A stretch of DNA of 64,000 bases from Kribbella sp. NBC_01245 (GTDB lineage: Bacteria; Actinomycetota; Actinomycetes; Propionibacteriales; Kribbellaceae): contig NZ_CP108487.1 in the NCBI RefSeq assembly GCF_036226525.1, positions 2,046,001 to 2,110,000 of the forward strand, read 5' to 3'. Shown here piece by piece: positions 52,283-62,178 of this stretch. The stretch's first letter is position 1. Each line of letters starts with the position of its first letter. The notes under the pieces are model-generated. The model was not told the origin of the DNA, did not search any database, and saw only the letters and a program-made list of their open reading frames with translations. The position numbers and the translations under genes were made by a program.

Positions 52283-52413
52283 GCGCCGATTCGTCCGCAT
52301 CCCCTGCCACCCCTCCCCTTTTGCGTTGATTCGTCCGAATCCGCCCGCCCACGTCCGCTTCCACGCGAACCCGCCGCGGTTAGGGGCGAGCGGATGCAGA
52401 CGAATCAACGCAA
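52283..52413. repeat. Second palindromic element of the 6273-6376 family, with partial third arm
   Basis: The arms at 52321-52350 and 52384-52413 pair over 30 bp with three mismatches. Each arm carries TTGCGTTGATTCGTC followed by a SGMATCCGC-type sequence, close to the arms at 6273-6376. A partial direct copy (gcgccgattcgtccgcatcc) lies at 52283-52302, 40 bp before the first arm. The element occupies the gap between the collagenase gene and the convergent ctaB gene. Confidence 0.88.
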
Positions 52414-52499
52414 GGTGGAGGGGCGCGGGTGGAGGGGGCGCGTGTTGCGTTGCGGGGGCCCGCTGCGTCGAGGGGTGACGGGCTGCGGGGTGGGAGCTG

Positions 52500-53474
52500 C
52501 TAGTGGAGGAGGGGGTCTACTGCGGCGGCTACGAAGAGGAGGGCTAGGTAGATGTTGCTGTAGTGGAAGAGGCGCATGGGGCGGAGGGCGGCGCCGTCGG
52601 CTCCGGTGTGGGCTCGCGCCAACAGGGCCCACGCTTCGCGGAGGAAGACCACGGCCAGGACCGCGGCAGCGAGGGGATACAGCCAGCCAGTGTTGGCGAC
52701 AGGCCAGAGCGCCAGGGACGTGATGACCATGACCACGCTGTACGCGAAGATCTGCCGCGCAGTCGCGATCGGGGTGGCGACGACGGGCAGCATCGGTACG
52801 TCGACCGAGGCGTAGTCCTCCCGATAACGCATCGCCAGTGCCCAGGTATGCGGCGGCGTCCAGAAGAAGACGACCGCGAACAGGACGAACGGCGTCCAGT
52901 CGATGGAGTTCGTGACCGCGGTCCAGCCGATCAGGGTCGGGAAGCAGCCGGCGATCCCGCCCCAGACGATGTTCTGCACGGTCCGGCGCTTGAGCCAGAT
53001 GGTGTAGACGAAGACGTAGAACAGGTTCGCCACGAGCGCGAGCCCGGACGACAGCCAGTTGACCAGCAGGCCGAGCTCGAGCGTGGCGAGCACGCCCAGG
53101 ACGATGCCGAAGACCATCGCGGAACGTGGGGAGACCGCGTGCCGGGGCAACGGGCGGCGCCGGGTGCGGCGCATCTGCTCGTCGATGTCGCGGTCGAGCA
53201 CGCAGTTGATGGTGTTCGCGCTGCCGGAGGCGAGGATGCCGCCGAGCAGAGTGGCGGCGACCACTCCGAGCGCGGGCACACCGTCGGCGGCCAGGAACAT
53301 CACCGGCACGGTGGTGACCAGGAGCAACTCGATGATGCGCGGCTTGGTCAGGGCGACGTACGCACCGACGATGTCGCGGACCGACGGACGCGGCAGCTCT
53401 TCTGCCAGGTCGAAGGAAGGCGGCGTTGCCGGGTACGACGTCGTCGCGGCTGGACGCGGGTCGACGGCCGTCAC
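52500..53474 (-). CDS. ctaB: Protoheme IX farnesyltransferase (heme O synthase)
   Basis: A 324-residue UbiA-family prenyltransferase with about nine helices. The first Asp-rich motif, [20 protein letters not shown] (about 85-104), and the second, [16 protein letters not shown] region with later [13 protein letters not shown], are typical of CtaB. It makes heme O, which CtaA converts to heme A. I start at the GTG at 53474 with GAGGT five to six bases upstream; a much longer open frame runs antisense through tkt and is not coding. It is divergent from tkt. Confidence 0.93.
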   Translation of the reverse strand: MTAVDPRPAATTSYPATPPSFDLAEELPRPSVRDIVGAYVALTKPRIIELLLVTTVPVMFLAADGVPALGVVAATLLGGILASGSANTINCVLDRDIDEQMRRTRRRPLPRHAVSPRSAMVFGIVLGVLATLELGLLVNWLSSGLALVANLFYVFVYTIWLKRRTVQNIVWGGIAGCFPTLIGWTAVTNSIDWTPFVLFAVVFFWTPPHTWALAMRYREDYASVDVPMLPVVATPIATARQIFAYSVVMVITSLALWPVANTGWLYPLAAAVLAVVFLREAWALLARAHTGADGAALRPMRLFHYSNIYLALLFVAAAVDPLLH

Positions 53475-53834
53475 GAACACCTCGAGCGAATTGAACTGAC
53501 GCCGGTGGCCGGCGCTGACGGTTCGACAGTCTACGACCGGCCGGCCGGTGCTTTTGCACCACCCGCCCGATGAACGCCGCACTGCCACCGGATGAACCCA
53601 CAGAGCGATTGGCCGCCCACGCTGTGGGCACGGGAACCGGACCGGGACAACTGAGGGAACAATGAAGACCTGATGACGGTTGGCGAGGGGTGGAAGGGAC
53701 TGTCCACCCAGGCGAGTAGGCTCGCTTCCGGTGACGCGCGGGGCGTGGTCAGCGGCACGAAATCGTGCTAGCGGACGCTCCTGGAATCGCTCGCCGCCAA
53801 CGTGCCGAAGCTTTGTGAGAGGAGCGCCGCCGGC
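53475..53834. other. Divergent intergenic region between ctaB and tkt
   Basis: This 360-bp gap should carry the promoters of both ctaB (leftward) and the tkt operon (rightward). A TAGGCT hexamer occurs around 53717-53725 upstream of tkt, but I see no convincing -35 partner. No conserved palindrome or small gene was found. Confidence 0.5.
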
Positions 53835-56006
53835 GTGACGGAGAAGACCACCCCCGAGCTTGACTGGACCGACCTCGACCAGCGTGCCGTCGACACCGTG
53901 CGGGTGCTCGCGATGGACGCCGTGGAGAAGGTCGGCAACGGCCATCCTGGTACGGCGATGAGCCTCGCGCCGGCGGCGTACCTGCTGTTCCAGAAGGTGA
54001 TGCGGCATAACCCTGCCGATCCCACCTGGGCGGGCCGCGACCGGTTCGTGCTTTCCTGCGGGCACTCCAGCCTGACGCTCTACATCCAGCTCTACCTGGC
54101 CGGGTTCGGCCTCGAGCTGGACGACCTGAAGGCGCTGCGCACCTGGGGCAGCCTGACGCCGGGTCACCCCGAGCACGGGCACACCAAGGGCGTCGAGACC
54201 ACCACCGGGCCGCTCGGCCAGGGTGTCGGCAACGCGGTCGGCATGGCGATGGCCGCCCGCCGCGAGCGCGGTCTGTTCGACCCGGACACGGCCAAGGGCG
54301 AGAGCCTGTTCGACCACCACATCTACGCGATCGCGTCGGACGGTGACCTGGAGGAAGGTGTCGCCAGCGAGGCCTCCTCGCTCGCCGGGCACCAGCAGCT
54401 GGGCAACCTGACGCTGATCTGGGACGACAACCGGATCTCCATCGAGGACGACACCGCGGTCGCGTTCTCCGAGGACGTCGCCGCCCGCTACGCGGCGTAC
54501 GGCTGGGACGTCCGCGAGGTCGACTGGACCAACGACGGCACCGGCTACGAGGAGAACGTCCAGGCCCTGTTCGACGCGATCCAGGCGGGTAACGCGGTCA
54601 CCGACAAGCCGAGCTTCATCCGGCTGCGCACGATCATCGGCTGGCCCGCGCCGGGTAAGCAGAACACCGGCAAGATCCACGGTTCCGCCCTCGGTGCCGA
54701 CGAGGTCGCGGCCACCAAGAAGGTGCTCGGCTGGGACCCGGAGAAGACGTTCGACGTCGCCGAAGATGTGATCGATCACACCCGTACGGCGATCGACCGG
54801 GGCAAGGTCCTCCAGGCCGAGTGGCAGGAGCGGTACGACGCGTGGGCCGCCGCCGAGGTGGAGCGCGCCGCGCTGTTCACCCGGCTGGAGAAGCGTGAGC
54901 TGCCCGCGGGCTGGGCCGACGCGCTGCCGACCTGGGACGCGGACGCCAAGGGTGTCGCCACCCGGGTCGCCTCGGGCGAGACGCTGACCAAGCTGGCGCC
55001 GAAGCTGCCCGAGCTCTGGGGCGGTTCGGCCGACCTCGCCGGCTCGAACAACACCACCCCGAAGGGTGAGCCGTCCTTCCTGCCCGCGGAGCACTCCACC
55101 AAGGAGTTCCAGGGCAACGAGTACGGCCGGGTGCTGCACTTCGGCATCCGCGAGCACGGCATGGGCGCCGTACTGAACGGCATCGCGCTGCACGGTGGGA
55201 CCCGGCCGTACGGCGGCACGTTCCTCGTCTTCAGCGACTACATGCGCCCGTCGGTCCGGCTGGCGGCGCTGATGAAGCTGCCCGTCACCTACGTGTGGAC
55301 GCACGACTCGATCGGCCTCGGCGAGGACGGCCCGACGCACCAGCCGGTCGAGCACCTGGCCGCGCTGCGGGCGATCCCGGGTCTGGACGTGGTCCGCCCC
55401 GGCGACGCCAACGAAACGGCCGCTGCGTGGCAGGCCGTCCTGGAGAACACCGACCGCCCGGCCGGTATCGCCCTCACCCGGCAGAACGTCCCGACCTACC
55501 CGCGGGGAACGGACGGCTTCGCCACCACGGAGAACGTGGCCAAGGGCGGTTACACGCTGCTGGACACCGAGGGCACGCCCGACGTGATCCTGATCGGCAC
55601 CGGTTCGGAGCTCCAGCTGGCCGTCGAGGCCCGCGCGAAGCTGGCCGAGCAGGGCATCCAGGCGCGCGTCGTGTCGATGGTCTGCCGCGAGTGGTTCGAC
55701 GAGCAGGACGCGTCGTACCGCGACGAGGTCATCCCGCCGGCGGTGAAAGCCCGGGTCTCGGTCGAGGCTGGGATCTCGCTGGGCTGGCGCGAGGTGGTCG
55801 GTGACGCCGGCCGCAGCGTGAGCCTCGAGCACTTCGGTGCCTCGGCGGACTACAAGGTGCTGTTCGACGAGTTCGGCATCACGGCCGCCGCCGTCGTCCA
55901 GGCCGCGCAGGACAGCATCGCCGCGGCCACCGAGCTGGGCGGCGCGGGCGTCTCCGTGGGGCGCCACGCCGCCGGACCCGTCGGCCCCGCTGACGAGCCC
56001 AACTGA
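53835..56006 (+). CDS. tkt: Transketolase
   Basis: About 723 residues. The TPP-binding stretch [18 protein letters not shown], the N-terminal [20 protein letters not shown] and the central [18 protein letters not shown] with its catalytic His are all intact. It interconverts pentose and triose/hexose phosphates. I start at the GTG at 53835 with AGGAG 11 bases upstream; a GTG at 53802 in frame is less likely. First gene of the pentose-phosphate operon; tal follows after 35 bp. Confidence 0.96.
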   Translation: MTEKTTPELDWTDLDQRAVDTVRVLAMDAVEKVGNGHPGTAMSLAPAAYLLFQKVMRHNPADPTWAGRDRFVLSCGHSSLTLYIQLYLAGFGLELDDLKALRTWGSLTPGHPEHGHTKGVETTTGPLGQGVGNAVGMAMAARRERGLFDPDTAKGESLFDHHIYAIASDGDLEEGVASEASSLAGHQQLGNLTLIWDDNRISIEDDTAVAFSEDVAARYAAYGWDVREVDWTNDGTGYEENVQALFDAIQAGNAVTDKPSFIRLRTIIGWPAPGKQNTGKIHGSALGADEVAATKKVLGWDPEKTFDVAEDVIDHTRTAIDRGKVLQAEWQERYDAWAAAEVERAALFTRLEKRELPAGWADALPTWDADAKGVATRVASGETLTKLAPKLPELWGGSADLAGSNNTTPKGEPSFLPAEHSTKEFQGNEYGRVLHFGIREHGMGAVLNGIALHGGTRPYGGTFLVFSDYMRPSVRLAALMKLPVTYVWTHDSIGLGEDGPTHQPVEHLAALRAIPGLDVVRPGDANETAAAWQAVLENTDRPAGIALTRQNVPTYPRGTDGFATTENVAKGGYTLLDTEGTPDVILIGTGSELQLAVEARAKLAEQGIQARVVSMVCREWFDEQDASYRDEVIPPAVKARVSVEAGISLGWREVVGDAGRSVSLEHFGASADYKVLFDEFGITAAAVVQAAQDSIAAATELGGAGVSVGRHAAGPVGPADEPN

Positions 56007-56041
56007 ACGACCACAACAGAACATCTCGGAGGGCTTCGGAC

Positions 56042-57163
56042 ATGAATGACCGATTGAAAGCACTCGCCGACGCCGGCGTTTCCATCTGGCTAGACGACCT
56101 GTCCCGCGACCGCATCACCAGTGGCGGGCTGGCCGGGCTGATCCACGACCAGCACATCAGCGGCGTCACCACCAACCCGACGATCTTCGCCAAGGCGCTG
56201 TCGACCGCCACCAAGGACGGCAGCCCGTACGCCGAGCAGGTGGTCGCCCTCGCGAAGGCGGCCACCTCGACCGAGGACGCCGTCCGGGAGATCACCACCG
56301 ACGACGTGCGCGCCGGCGCCGACCTGTTCAAGCCGGTGTACGACGACACCGACGGCGTCGACGGCCGGGTCTCGATCGAGGTCGACCCGCGGTTGGCGCG
56401 CGAGACCGACAAGACGATCGCCGAGGCCAAGGCGTTGTGGGGCACCGTCGGCCGGGAGAACGTCTTCATCAAGATCCCCGCCACCAAGGAAGGGCTGCCT
56501 GCGATCACGGCGGTGCTTGCCGAGGGCATCAGTGTGAACGTGACGCTGATCTTCTCCCTCGAGCGGTACCGCGCCGTCGCGGACGCCTTCCTCAGCGGTG
56601 TGGAGAAGGCGGTCGACAACGGGCACGACGTGACCAAGCTCGGCAGCGTGGCGTCGTTCTTCGTCAGCCGCGTCGACACCGAGATCGACAAGCGCCTGGA
56701 CGCCATCGGTTCCGAAGAGGCAAAGGCGCTCAAGGGCAAGGCCGCGATCGCGAACGCGCGCCTGGCCTTCGAGGCGTACGAGGAGATCTTCTCGTCCGAC
56801 CGCTGGCGCGAGCTCGAGACCGCCGGCGCCAAGCCGCAGCGCCCGCTGTGGGCGTCCACCGGCGTGAAGGACCCGGCGTACCCGGACACCATGTACGTCG
56901 ACCAGCTGGTCACCCAGGGCGTGGTCAACACGATGCCGCAGGCAACGATCGACGCCTTCGCGGACCACGGCGAGGTCACCGGCGACACGGTTCGCGGTGA
57001 CTATGACGTCTCCCGCAAGGTGATCGCCGACCTCGAAGGCCTCGGCGTTTCGTACGACGACGTCGTGCAGGTCCTCGAGGACGAGGGCGTCAGCAAGTTC
57101 GAGGTGTCCTGGACCGAGCTGCTTGACACGGTCACGGGTGCTCTCAAGGACGCGAAGTGGTGA
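56042..57163 (+). CDS. tal: Transaldolase
   Basis: A 373-residue actinobacterial-type transaldolase. The Schiff-base lysine is in [13 protein letters not shown], and [14 protein letters not shown] and [12 protein letters not shown] are family motifs. It works with transketolase in the non-oxidative pentose phosphate path. GGAGGG lies before the ATG. The stop overlaps the pgi start. Confidence 0.96.
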   Translation: MNDRLKALADAGVSIWLDDLSRDRITSGGLAGLIHDQHISGVTTNPTIFAKALSTATKDGSPYAEQVVALAKAATSTEDAVREITTDDVRAGADLFKPVYDDTDGVDGRVSIEVDPRLARETDKTIAEAKALWGTVGRENVFIKIPATKEGLPAITAVLAEGISVNVTLIFSLERYRAVADAFLSGVEKAVDNGHDVTKLGSVASFFVSRVDTEIDKRLDAIGSEEAKALKGKAAIANARLAFEAYEEIFSSDRWRELETAGAKPQRPLWASTGVKDPAYPDTMYVDQLVTQGVVNTMPQATIDAFADHGEVTGDTVRGDYDVSRKVIADLEGLGVSYDDVVQVLEDEGVSKFEVSWTELLDTVTGALKDAKW

Positions 57164-58776
57164 CGGTCGTCCCGTCCGGGGGCGATTGGTCGGCGACCGT
57201 CGAGAAGCTCGTCGCGGACAAGATCGCCTCCCGGATCGCCGCCAAGGACGCCACCACCTGGGGTTCCGAGGCCGAAGCCGAGTCGTCGATCCGGCTGAAC
57301 TGGGTCGACCTGCACGAGACGAGCCGGCCGTTGCTGGCCGAGATCGAGGCCCTGCAGGCGGATCTGCGGGCCGAAGGGCTGGACCGGATCGTGCTTTGCG
57401 GCATGGGCGGTTCGTCGCTCGCGCCCGAGGTCATCACCCGTACGGCGGGCGTCGAGCTCGTCGTGCTGGACTCCACCAACCCGAGCGTGATCGCCCGGGC
57501 GCTGGCGGGAGACCTGCAGCGCACGGTCATCGTCGTGTCCAGCAAGTCCGGTGGCACGGTCGAGACCGACAGCCAGCGGCGTGCGTTCATCCAGGCCTTC
57601 ACCGAGGCCGGGATCGACGCCGCCAGCCGGGTCGTCGTGGTCACGGACCCGGGTTCGCCGTTCGAGAAGTTGTCGGCCGACGAGGGCTATCGCAAGACGT
57701 TCCTCGCCGATCCGAACGTGGGCGGTCGGTATAGCGCGCTCACCGCGTTCGGCCTGGTCCCGTCGGCGCTGGCCGGTGCGGATGTGGCCGAGCTGCTCGA
57801 CCAGGCCGCCGAGGTGGCCCCGGCCCTGCAGGCGGACAGCCCGGACAACCCGGCACTCGTGCTCGGCGCCGTGCTGGCCGCGAGCCCGGGCCGCGACAAG
57901 GTCATCCTCGCCGCGGACGGCTCCCCCATCGTCGGTTTCCCCGACTGGGCCGAGCAGCTCATCGCCGAGAGCACCGGGAAGAACGGCACCGGCGTGCTGC
58001 CGGTCGCGGTCAAGGGCTTGCACGCTCCCGAGCTGCACAGCTCCGCCGCCGACCTGACGCACGGCCTGCTCGTCGCTGACGCCAAGGCGACGGCGCCTGC
58101 AAGCGACGTACCGGTTGCAGTCACCTCCGGGTCGCTCGGTGCGCAGCTGCTGTTGTGGGAGACCGCGACGGCCGTTGCCGGTTATCTGCTCGGGATCAAC
58201 CCGTTCGACCAGCCGGATGTGGAGGCCGCCAAGAACGCCGCTCGCGCTCTGCTGGACGCGCAGCCCGAGCCGGAGGTCGCAGCGTTCACCGATGGCGTGA
58301 TCGAGGTTCGCGGTTCGGAAGGCCTGCTCGACTCGGTGGACAGCCTCGAAGGCGCGCTCGAGACGTTGCTCGGCAAGCTGGCCGACGACGGGTACTTGGC
58401 CGTAATGGCGTACCTGGACTCAGAGCGCGACGACAACCTGCACGCCATCCGTCCGGCCCTCGCCGCCAAGACTGGACGGCCAGTCACCTTCGGTTGGGGA
58501 CCGCGCTTCCTGCACTCCACCGGGCAGTACCACAAGGGCGGACACCCGCAGGGCGTCTTCCTGCAGATCACCAGCCAGGAACCGACCGACGTCGAGATCC
58601 CGGACCGGCCGTTCACCTTCGGCACGCTCATCTCCGCTCAGGCCGCGGGTGACGCCAAGGTGCTGGCCGAGCGTGGCCGTCCGGTGTTGCGCCTGCACCT
58701 GACTGACCCGCAGGGCGGCGTGCGGCAGTTGATCGCGCTCCTCCACGGACACGACAAGAGGGAAGACGGGGCATGA
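57160..58776 (+). CDS. pgi: Glucose-6-phosphate isomerase
   Basis: About 538 residues with the sugar isomerase domains: [14 protein letters not shown] for phosphate binding, [12 protein letters not shown], and the C-terminal [15 protein letters not shown]. It interconverts glucose- and fructose-6-phosphate, closing the pentose phosphate cycle. The GTG at 57160 overlaps the tal stop as GTGA, with AAGGA upstream; another GTG one codon earlier is possible. It belongs to the tkt-tal-pgi-zwf-opcA-pgl run. Confidence 0.94.
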   Translation: MTVVPSGGDWSATVEKLVADKIASRIAAKDATTWGSEAEAESSIRLNWVDLHETSRPLLAEIEALQADLRAEGLDRIVLCGMGGSSLAPEVITRTAGVELVVLDSTNPSVIARALAGDLQRTVIVVSSKSGGTVETDSQRRAFIQAFTEAGIDAASRVVVVTDPGSPFEKLSADEGYRKTFLADPNVGGRYSALTAFGLVPSALAGADVAELLDQAAEVAPALQADSPDNPALVLGAVLAASPGRDKVILAADGSPIVGFPDWAEQLIAESTGKNGTGVLPVAVKGLHAPELHSSAADLTHGLLVADAKATAPASDVPVAVTSGSLGAQLLLWETATAVAGYLLGINPFDQPDVEAAKNAARALLDAQPEPEVAAFTDGVIEVRGSEGLLDSVDSLEGALETLLGKLADDGYLAVMAYLDSERDDNLHAIRPALAAKTGRPVTFGWGPRFLHSTGQYHKGGHPQGVFLQITSQEPTDVEIPDRPFTFGTLISAQAAGDAKVLAERGRPVLRLHLTDPQGGVRQLIALLHGHDKREDGA

Positions 58777-60329
58777 CCGTAGAGCTGGACGAGGATGGTC
58801 TGCCGCTCCCCCCGCACAACCCACTCCGCGACCCGCAGGACCGGCGCCTCCCCCGGATCGCCGGTCCCTGCAGCCTGGTGATCTTCGGCGTCACCGGCGA
58901 CCTCGCGCGCAAGAAGCTGATGCCCGCGGTGTACGACCTGGCCAACCGCGGGTTGTTGCCGCCGGGGTTCGCGTTGGTCGGTTTCGCCCGGCGCGACTAC
59001 ACCAACCAGGACTTCGCGCAGATCGTGCACGACTCCGTCAAGGAGCACGCGCGGACGCCGTTCCGCGAGGAGGTCTGGCAGCAGCTGGCCGAGGGCTTCC
59101 GGTTCGTCCCGGGTGAGCTGACCGATGACGACGCCTTCCGGCGCTTGCGCGAGACCGTCGACGAGCTCGACGTCAACCGCGGCACGGGTGGCAACCACGC
59201 GTTCTACCTGTCGATCCCGCCGGGCCTGTTCCCGAAGGTGGTCGAGCAGCTGTCCGAGCACGGTCTCGCCGACGACGTGCCGGGCTCGTGGCGCCGCGTC
59301 GTGATCGAGAAGCCGTTCGGGCATGACCTGCAGAGCGCGCGCGAACTGAACAAGGTCGTCGAGTCGGTGTTCCCGCCGCAGGCCGTGTTCCGGATCGACC
59401 ACTACCTGGGCAAGGAGACCGTCCAGAACATGTTGGCGCTGCGGTTCGCCAACTCGATGTTCGAGCCGGTCTGGAACAGCCACTACGTCGACCACGTCCA
59501 GATCACCATGGCCGAGGACATCGGCATCGGCGGCCGAGCCGGGTACTACGACGGCATCGGCGCCGCCCGCGACGTGATCCAGAACCACCTGCTCCAACTG
59601 CTCGCGCTCACCGCGATGGAGGAGCCGGTCAGCTTCGACGCGTGGTCTCTCCGGCAAGAGAAGAAGAAGGTGCTCGCGGCGGTCAAACTGCCCGATCGCC
59701 TCGACCTGCACACCGCCCGCGGGCAGTACGCCCACGGCTGGGCAGGCGGCACCAAGGTCAAGGGCTACCTGGAGGAAGACGGTATCCCCGCCGACTCCAC
59801 GACCGAGACGTTCGCCGCGATCCGGGTCGACGTGGACACGCGTCGCTGGGCCGGGGTCCCGTTCTACCTGCGCACGGGTAAGCGCCTCGGCCGCCGGGTG
59901 ACGGAGGTGGCCGTGATGTTCAAGCGCGCGCCGCACCTGCCGTTCAACGCGACGGAGACCGAGGAGCTCGGGCAGAACGCGCTGGTGATGCGGATCCAGC
60001 CCGATGAGGGCATCACCATGCGGTTCGGCGCGAAGGTGCCCGGCACGATGATGGAGATCCGCGACGTGAACATGGACTTCGCGTACGGCGGCTCGTTCAC
60101 CGAGTCGTCGCCGGAGGCCTACGAGCGGCTGATCCTCGACGTACTGCTGGGTGATCCGCCGTTGTTCCCGCAGCACACCGAGGTGGAGCTGGGCTGGAAG
60201 ATCCTCGACCCGGTGATCAACTACTGGGCCGAGCACGGCAAGCCCGAGCAGTACGCGTCCGGCGACTGGGGTCCGGACTCCGCGCACGAGATGCTCGCCC
60301 GCGACGGACGCGCCTGGAGGCGGCCATGA
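58773..60329 (+). CDS. zwf: Glucose-6-phosphate dehydrogenase
   Basis: A 518-residue enzyme. The NADP-binding IFGVTGDLARKKLMPA is near residues 38-53 and the active-site RIDHYLGKE lies in the middle. It catalyses the first oxidative step of the pentose phosphate path and feeds NADPH. The ATG overlaps the pgi stop by ATGA. OpcA, its usual actinobacterial partner, follows with another ATGA overlap. Confidence 0.97.
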   Translation: MTVELDEDGLPLPPHNPLRDPQDRRLPRIAGPCSLVIFGVTGDLARKKLMPAVYDLANRGLLPPGFALVGFARRDYTNQDFAQIVHDSVKEHARTPFREEVWQQLAEGFRFVPGELTDDDAFRRLRETVDELDVNRGTGGNHAFYLSIPPGLFPKVVEQLSEHGLADDVPGSWRRVVIEKPFGHDLQSARELNKVVESVFPPQAVFRIDHYLGKETVQNMLALRFANSMFEPVWNSHYVDHVQITMAEDIGIGGRAGYYDGIGAARDVIQNHLLQLLALTAMEEPVSFDAWSLRQEKKKVLAAVKLPDRLDLHTARGQYAHGWAGGTKVKGYLEEDGIPADSTTETFAAIRVDVDTRRWAGVPFYLRTGKRLGRRVTEVAVMFKRAPHLPFNATETEELGQNALVMRIQPDEGITMRFGAKVPGTMMEIRDVNMDFAYGGSFTESSPEAYERLILDVLLGDPPLFPQHTEVELGWKILDPVINYWAEHGKPEQYASGDWGPDSAHEMLARDGRAWRRP

Positions 60330-61411
60330 TCATCGATCTGACCGATACGACGTCCAGCCAGATCGCGTCCGCCCTGCTGAAGGCCCGGCGTAATGCGGGC
60401 AGCCCGGCAATGGGCATGATCGGCACCATCGTGGTCGTGGTCGACGAGGCCTCGCACCACGATGCGCTCAAGGCGGCGAACGAGGCCGGCCGTGAGCACC
60501 CGTCCCGCGTCCTGGTCGCGATCCTGCGGCCCGGCCGTGGCGCCAGCGGCCTCGACGCGGAGGTTCGCGTCGGCGAGGGCGTGCCGGGTGAGGCCGTACT
60601 GCTGCGGCTGCACGGCGAGCTGGCGAAGGTGCCGCAGTCGGTCATCACGCCGCTGCTGCTGCCGGACTCCCCCGTCATCGTCTGGTGGCCGGGTGGCGGT
60701 CCGAAGGTCCCGCACGACGACCCGCTGGGCCACCTCGCCCGGCGCCGGGTGACCGACGCGGCGGCGACCCGTCGGGCGGCGGTCGACTTCACCGCTCGCG
60801 CCGAGGGGTACGCCCCGGGCGACACCGATTTCGCGTGGTCGCGGTTGACGCCGTGGCGGGCGTTGATGGCCGCCGCGCTGGACCAGTTCCCGACCGAGGT
60901 CACCGGTGCCGAGGTGGTATCGGCCAAGGGCAACGCCAGCGCGGATCTGATGTCCGCTTGGCTGCAGAGCCGGCTGGACATCCCGGTCGAGCAGAAGGTC
61001 TCGCGTGGGCCGGGTCTGACGGCCATTCGGCTGTTCACTCCCGCCGGGCCGATCGCGTTGACCCGGCCGGACGGCGCCATCGCGACGTTCAGCATTCCGG
61101 GTCAGCCGGACCGGCCGGTGGCGCTGAAGCGGCGTGGCACGGCCGAGCTGCTGAGCGAGGAGCTGCGGCGTCTCGATCCCGACGACGTGTATGCGCAGAC
61201 ATTGTTGTGCCTGGTCGAGCGGGAGAAGGCGCCGGAGTCGGCCAAAAAGCTCACCGCCGCCCAGCGGAGCTCGACCCAGACCGCGGTGAAGAAGGCGGCG
61301 GCCGCGACGGCTAAGGCGCCGGTCAAGACCACGACCAAGAAGCCTGCGCCGGGTAAGAAGACGGCGGCTAAGTCTGCAGCTTCGAAGAAGAAGCCGGCCA
61401 AGAAGGCATGA
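60326..61411 (+). CDS. opcA: Glucose-6-phosphate dehydrogenase assembly protein OpcA with lysine-rich tail
   Basis: A 361-residue protein. Residues about 1-305 match OpcA (ITPLLLPDSPVIVWWPGGGP, DTDFAWSRLTPWRALMA), the actinobacterial factor required for active G6PDH. The last 55 residues (about 307-361) carry 16 lysines in an Ala/Pro/Thr setting (KKPAPGKKTAAKSAASKKK), like the C-terminal tail of histone H1 or mycobacterial HupB. This extension is not part of the OpcA family as I know it. The gene overlaps zwf and pgl by ATGA. Confidence 0.92.
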   Translation: MIIDLTDTTSSQIASALLKARRNAGSPAMGMIGTIVVVVDEASHHDALKAANEAGREHPSRVLVAILRPGRGASGLDAEVRVGEGVPGEAVLLRLHGELAKVPQSVITPLLLPDSPVIVWWPGGGPKVPHDDPLGHLARRRVTDAAATRRAAVDFTARAEGYAPGDTDFAWSRLTPWRALMAAALDQFPTEVTGAEVVSAKGNASADLMSAWLQSRLDIPVEQKVSRGPGLTAIRLFTPAGPIALTRPDGAIATFSIPGQPDRPVALKRRGTAELLSEELRRLDPDDVYAQTLLCLVEREKAPESAKKLTAAQRSSTQTAVKKAAAATAKAPVKTTTKKPAPGKKTAAKSAASKKKPAKKA

Positions 61412-62178
61412 GTTCACCGTCCATCCTGGTGCAGGCCGACGCGGCGGCGCTGACCCATGCGGCGGCCGCGCGGCTCATCACCCGTCTCGTCGATGTCCAG
61501 GCGAGCGGCCGGATCGCGCACGTCGTACTGACCGGAGGCCGGATCGCCGCCGCCATCTACCAGGTGGTGGCGGCCTCCCCGGCCCGCAGTGCCGTCGATT
61601 GGAAGCGGGTCGACTTCTGGTGGGGCGACGAGCGCTTCCTGCCGGACGGCGATCCCGAGCGGAACGAGACCCAGGCCCGCAACGCGTTCCTCAACTCGGT
61701 CGGCGTCGACCCTTCGCGCGTCCACCCGATGCCGGCAGACGTTGGCCAGGGGGCGGAGAAGGCCGCGGCGGACTACGCCTCGAGCCTCGCGGCAGCAGCC
61801 GGCCCCGGCGACCACGGCGGCGTACCGACGTTCGACATCTTGATGCTGGGCGTCGGGCCGGATGGTCACGTCGCCTCGCTCTTCCCCGAGCAGCCCGCTT
61901 TGCACGAGCAGGAGCGTTCGGTCGTGGCCGTGCACGGTGCGCCCAAACCGCCGCCGACGCGGGTCTCGCTGACCCAGCCGGCGTTGGCCCGGGCGAGCGA
62001 GGTGTGGTTCGTCGTCTCCGGCGAGGACAAGGCGCAGGCCGTACGGCTCGCGCTATCCGGTGCGGGCGAATTGCAGATTCCCGCCGCTGCACCGAAGGGC
62101 TTGAACCGCACCCTCTGGCTTCTCGACGAGGCCGCGGCAGGCCAAATCCCCAAGCAGGTAAGGGCTCCCCGCACATGA
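61408..62178 (+). CDS. pgl: 6-phosphogluconolactonase
   Basis: A 256-residue Pgl/DevB protein of the glucosamine-6-phosphate isomerase superfamily. VVLTGGRIAAAIY, FWWGDERFLPDGDPERN and ILMLGVGPDGHVASLFPE are the phosphate and catalytic motifs. It hydrolyses 6-phosphogluconolactone made by Zwf. The start overlaps opcA and the stop overlaps the next gene, both as ATGA. Confidence 0.95.
   Translation: MSSPSILVQADAAALTHAAAARLITRLVDVQASGRIAHVVLTGGRIAAAIYQVVAASPARSAVDWKRVDFWWGDERFLPDGDPERNETQARNAFLNSVGVDPSRVHPMPADVGQGAEKAAADYASSLAAAAGPGDHGGVPTFDILMLGVGPDGHVASLFPEQPALHEQERSVVAVHGAPKPPPTRVSLTQPALARASEVWFVVSGEDKAQAVRLALSGAGELQIPAAAPKGLNRTLWLLDEAAAGQIPKQVRAPRT

Noticed and set aside
53475..56063. Very long open frame on the minus strand extending ctaB to 1187 codons through the tkt region
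   Set aside because: It runs antisense to tkt, whose protein is clearly conserved; the part before the ctaB GTG at 53474 has no family match and is a high-GC shadow frame.
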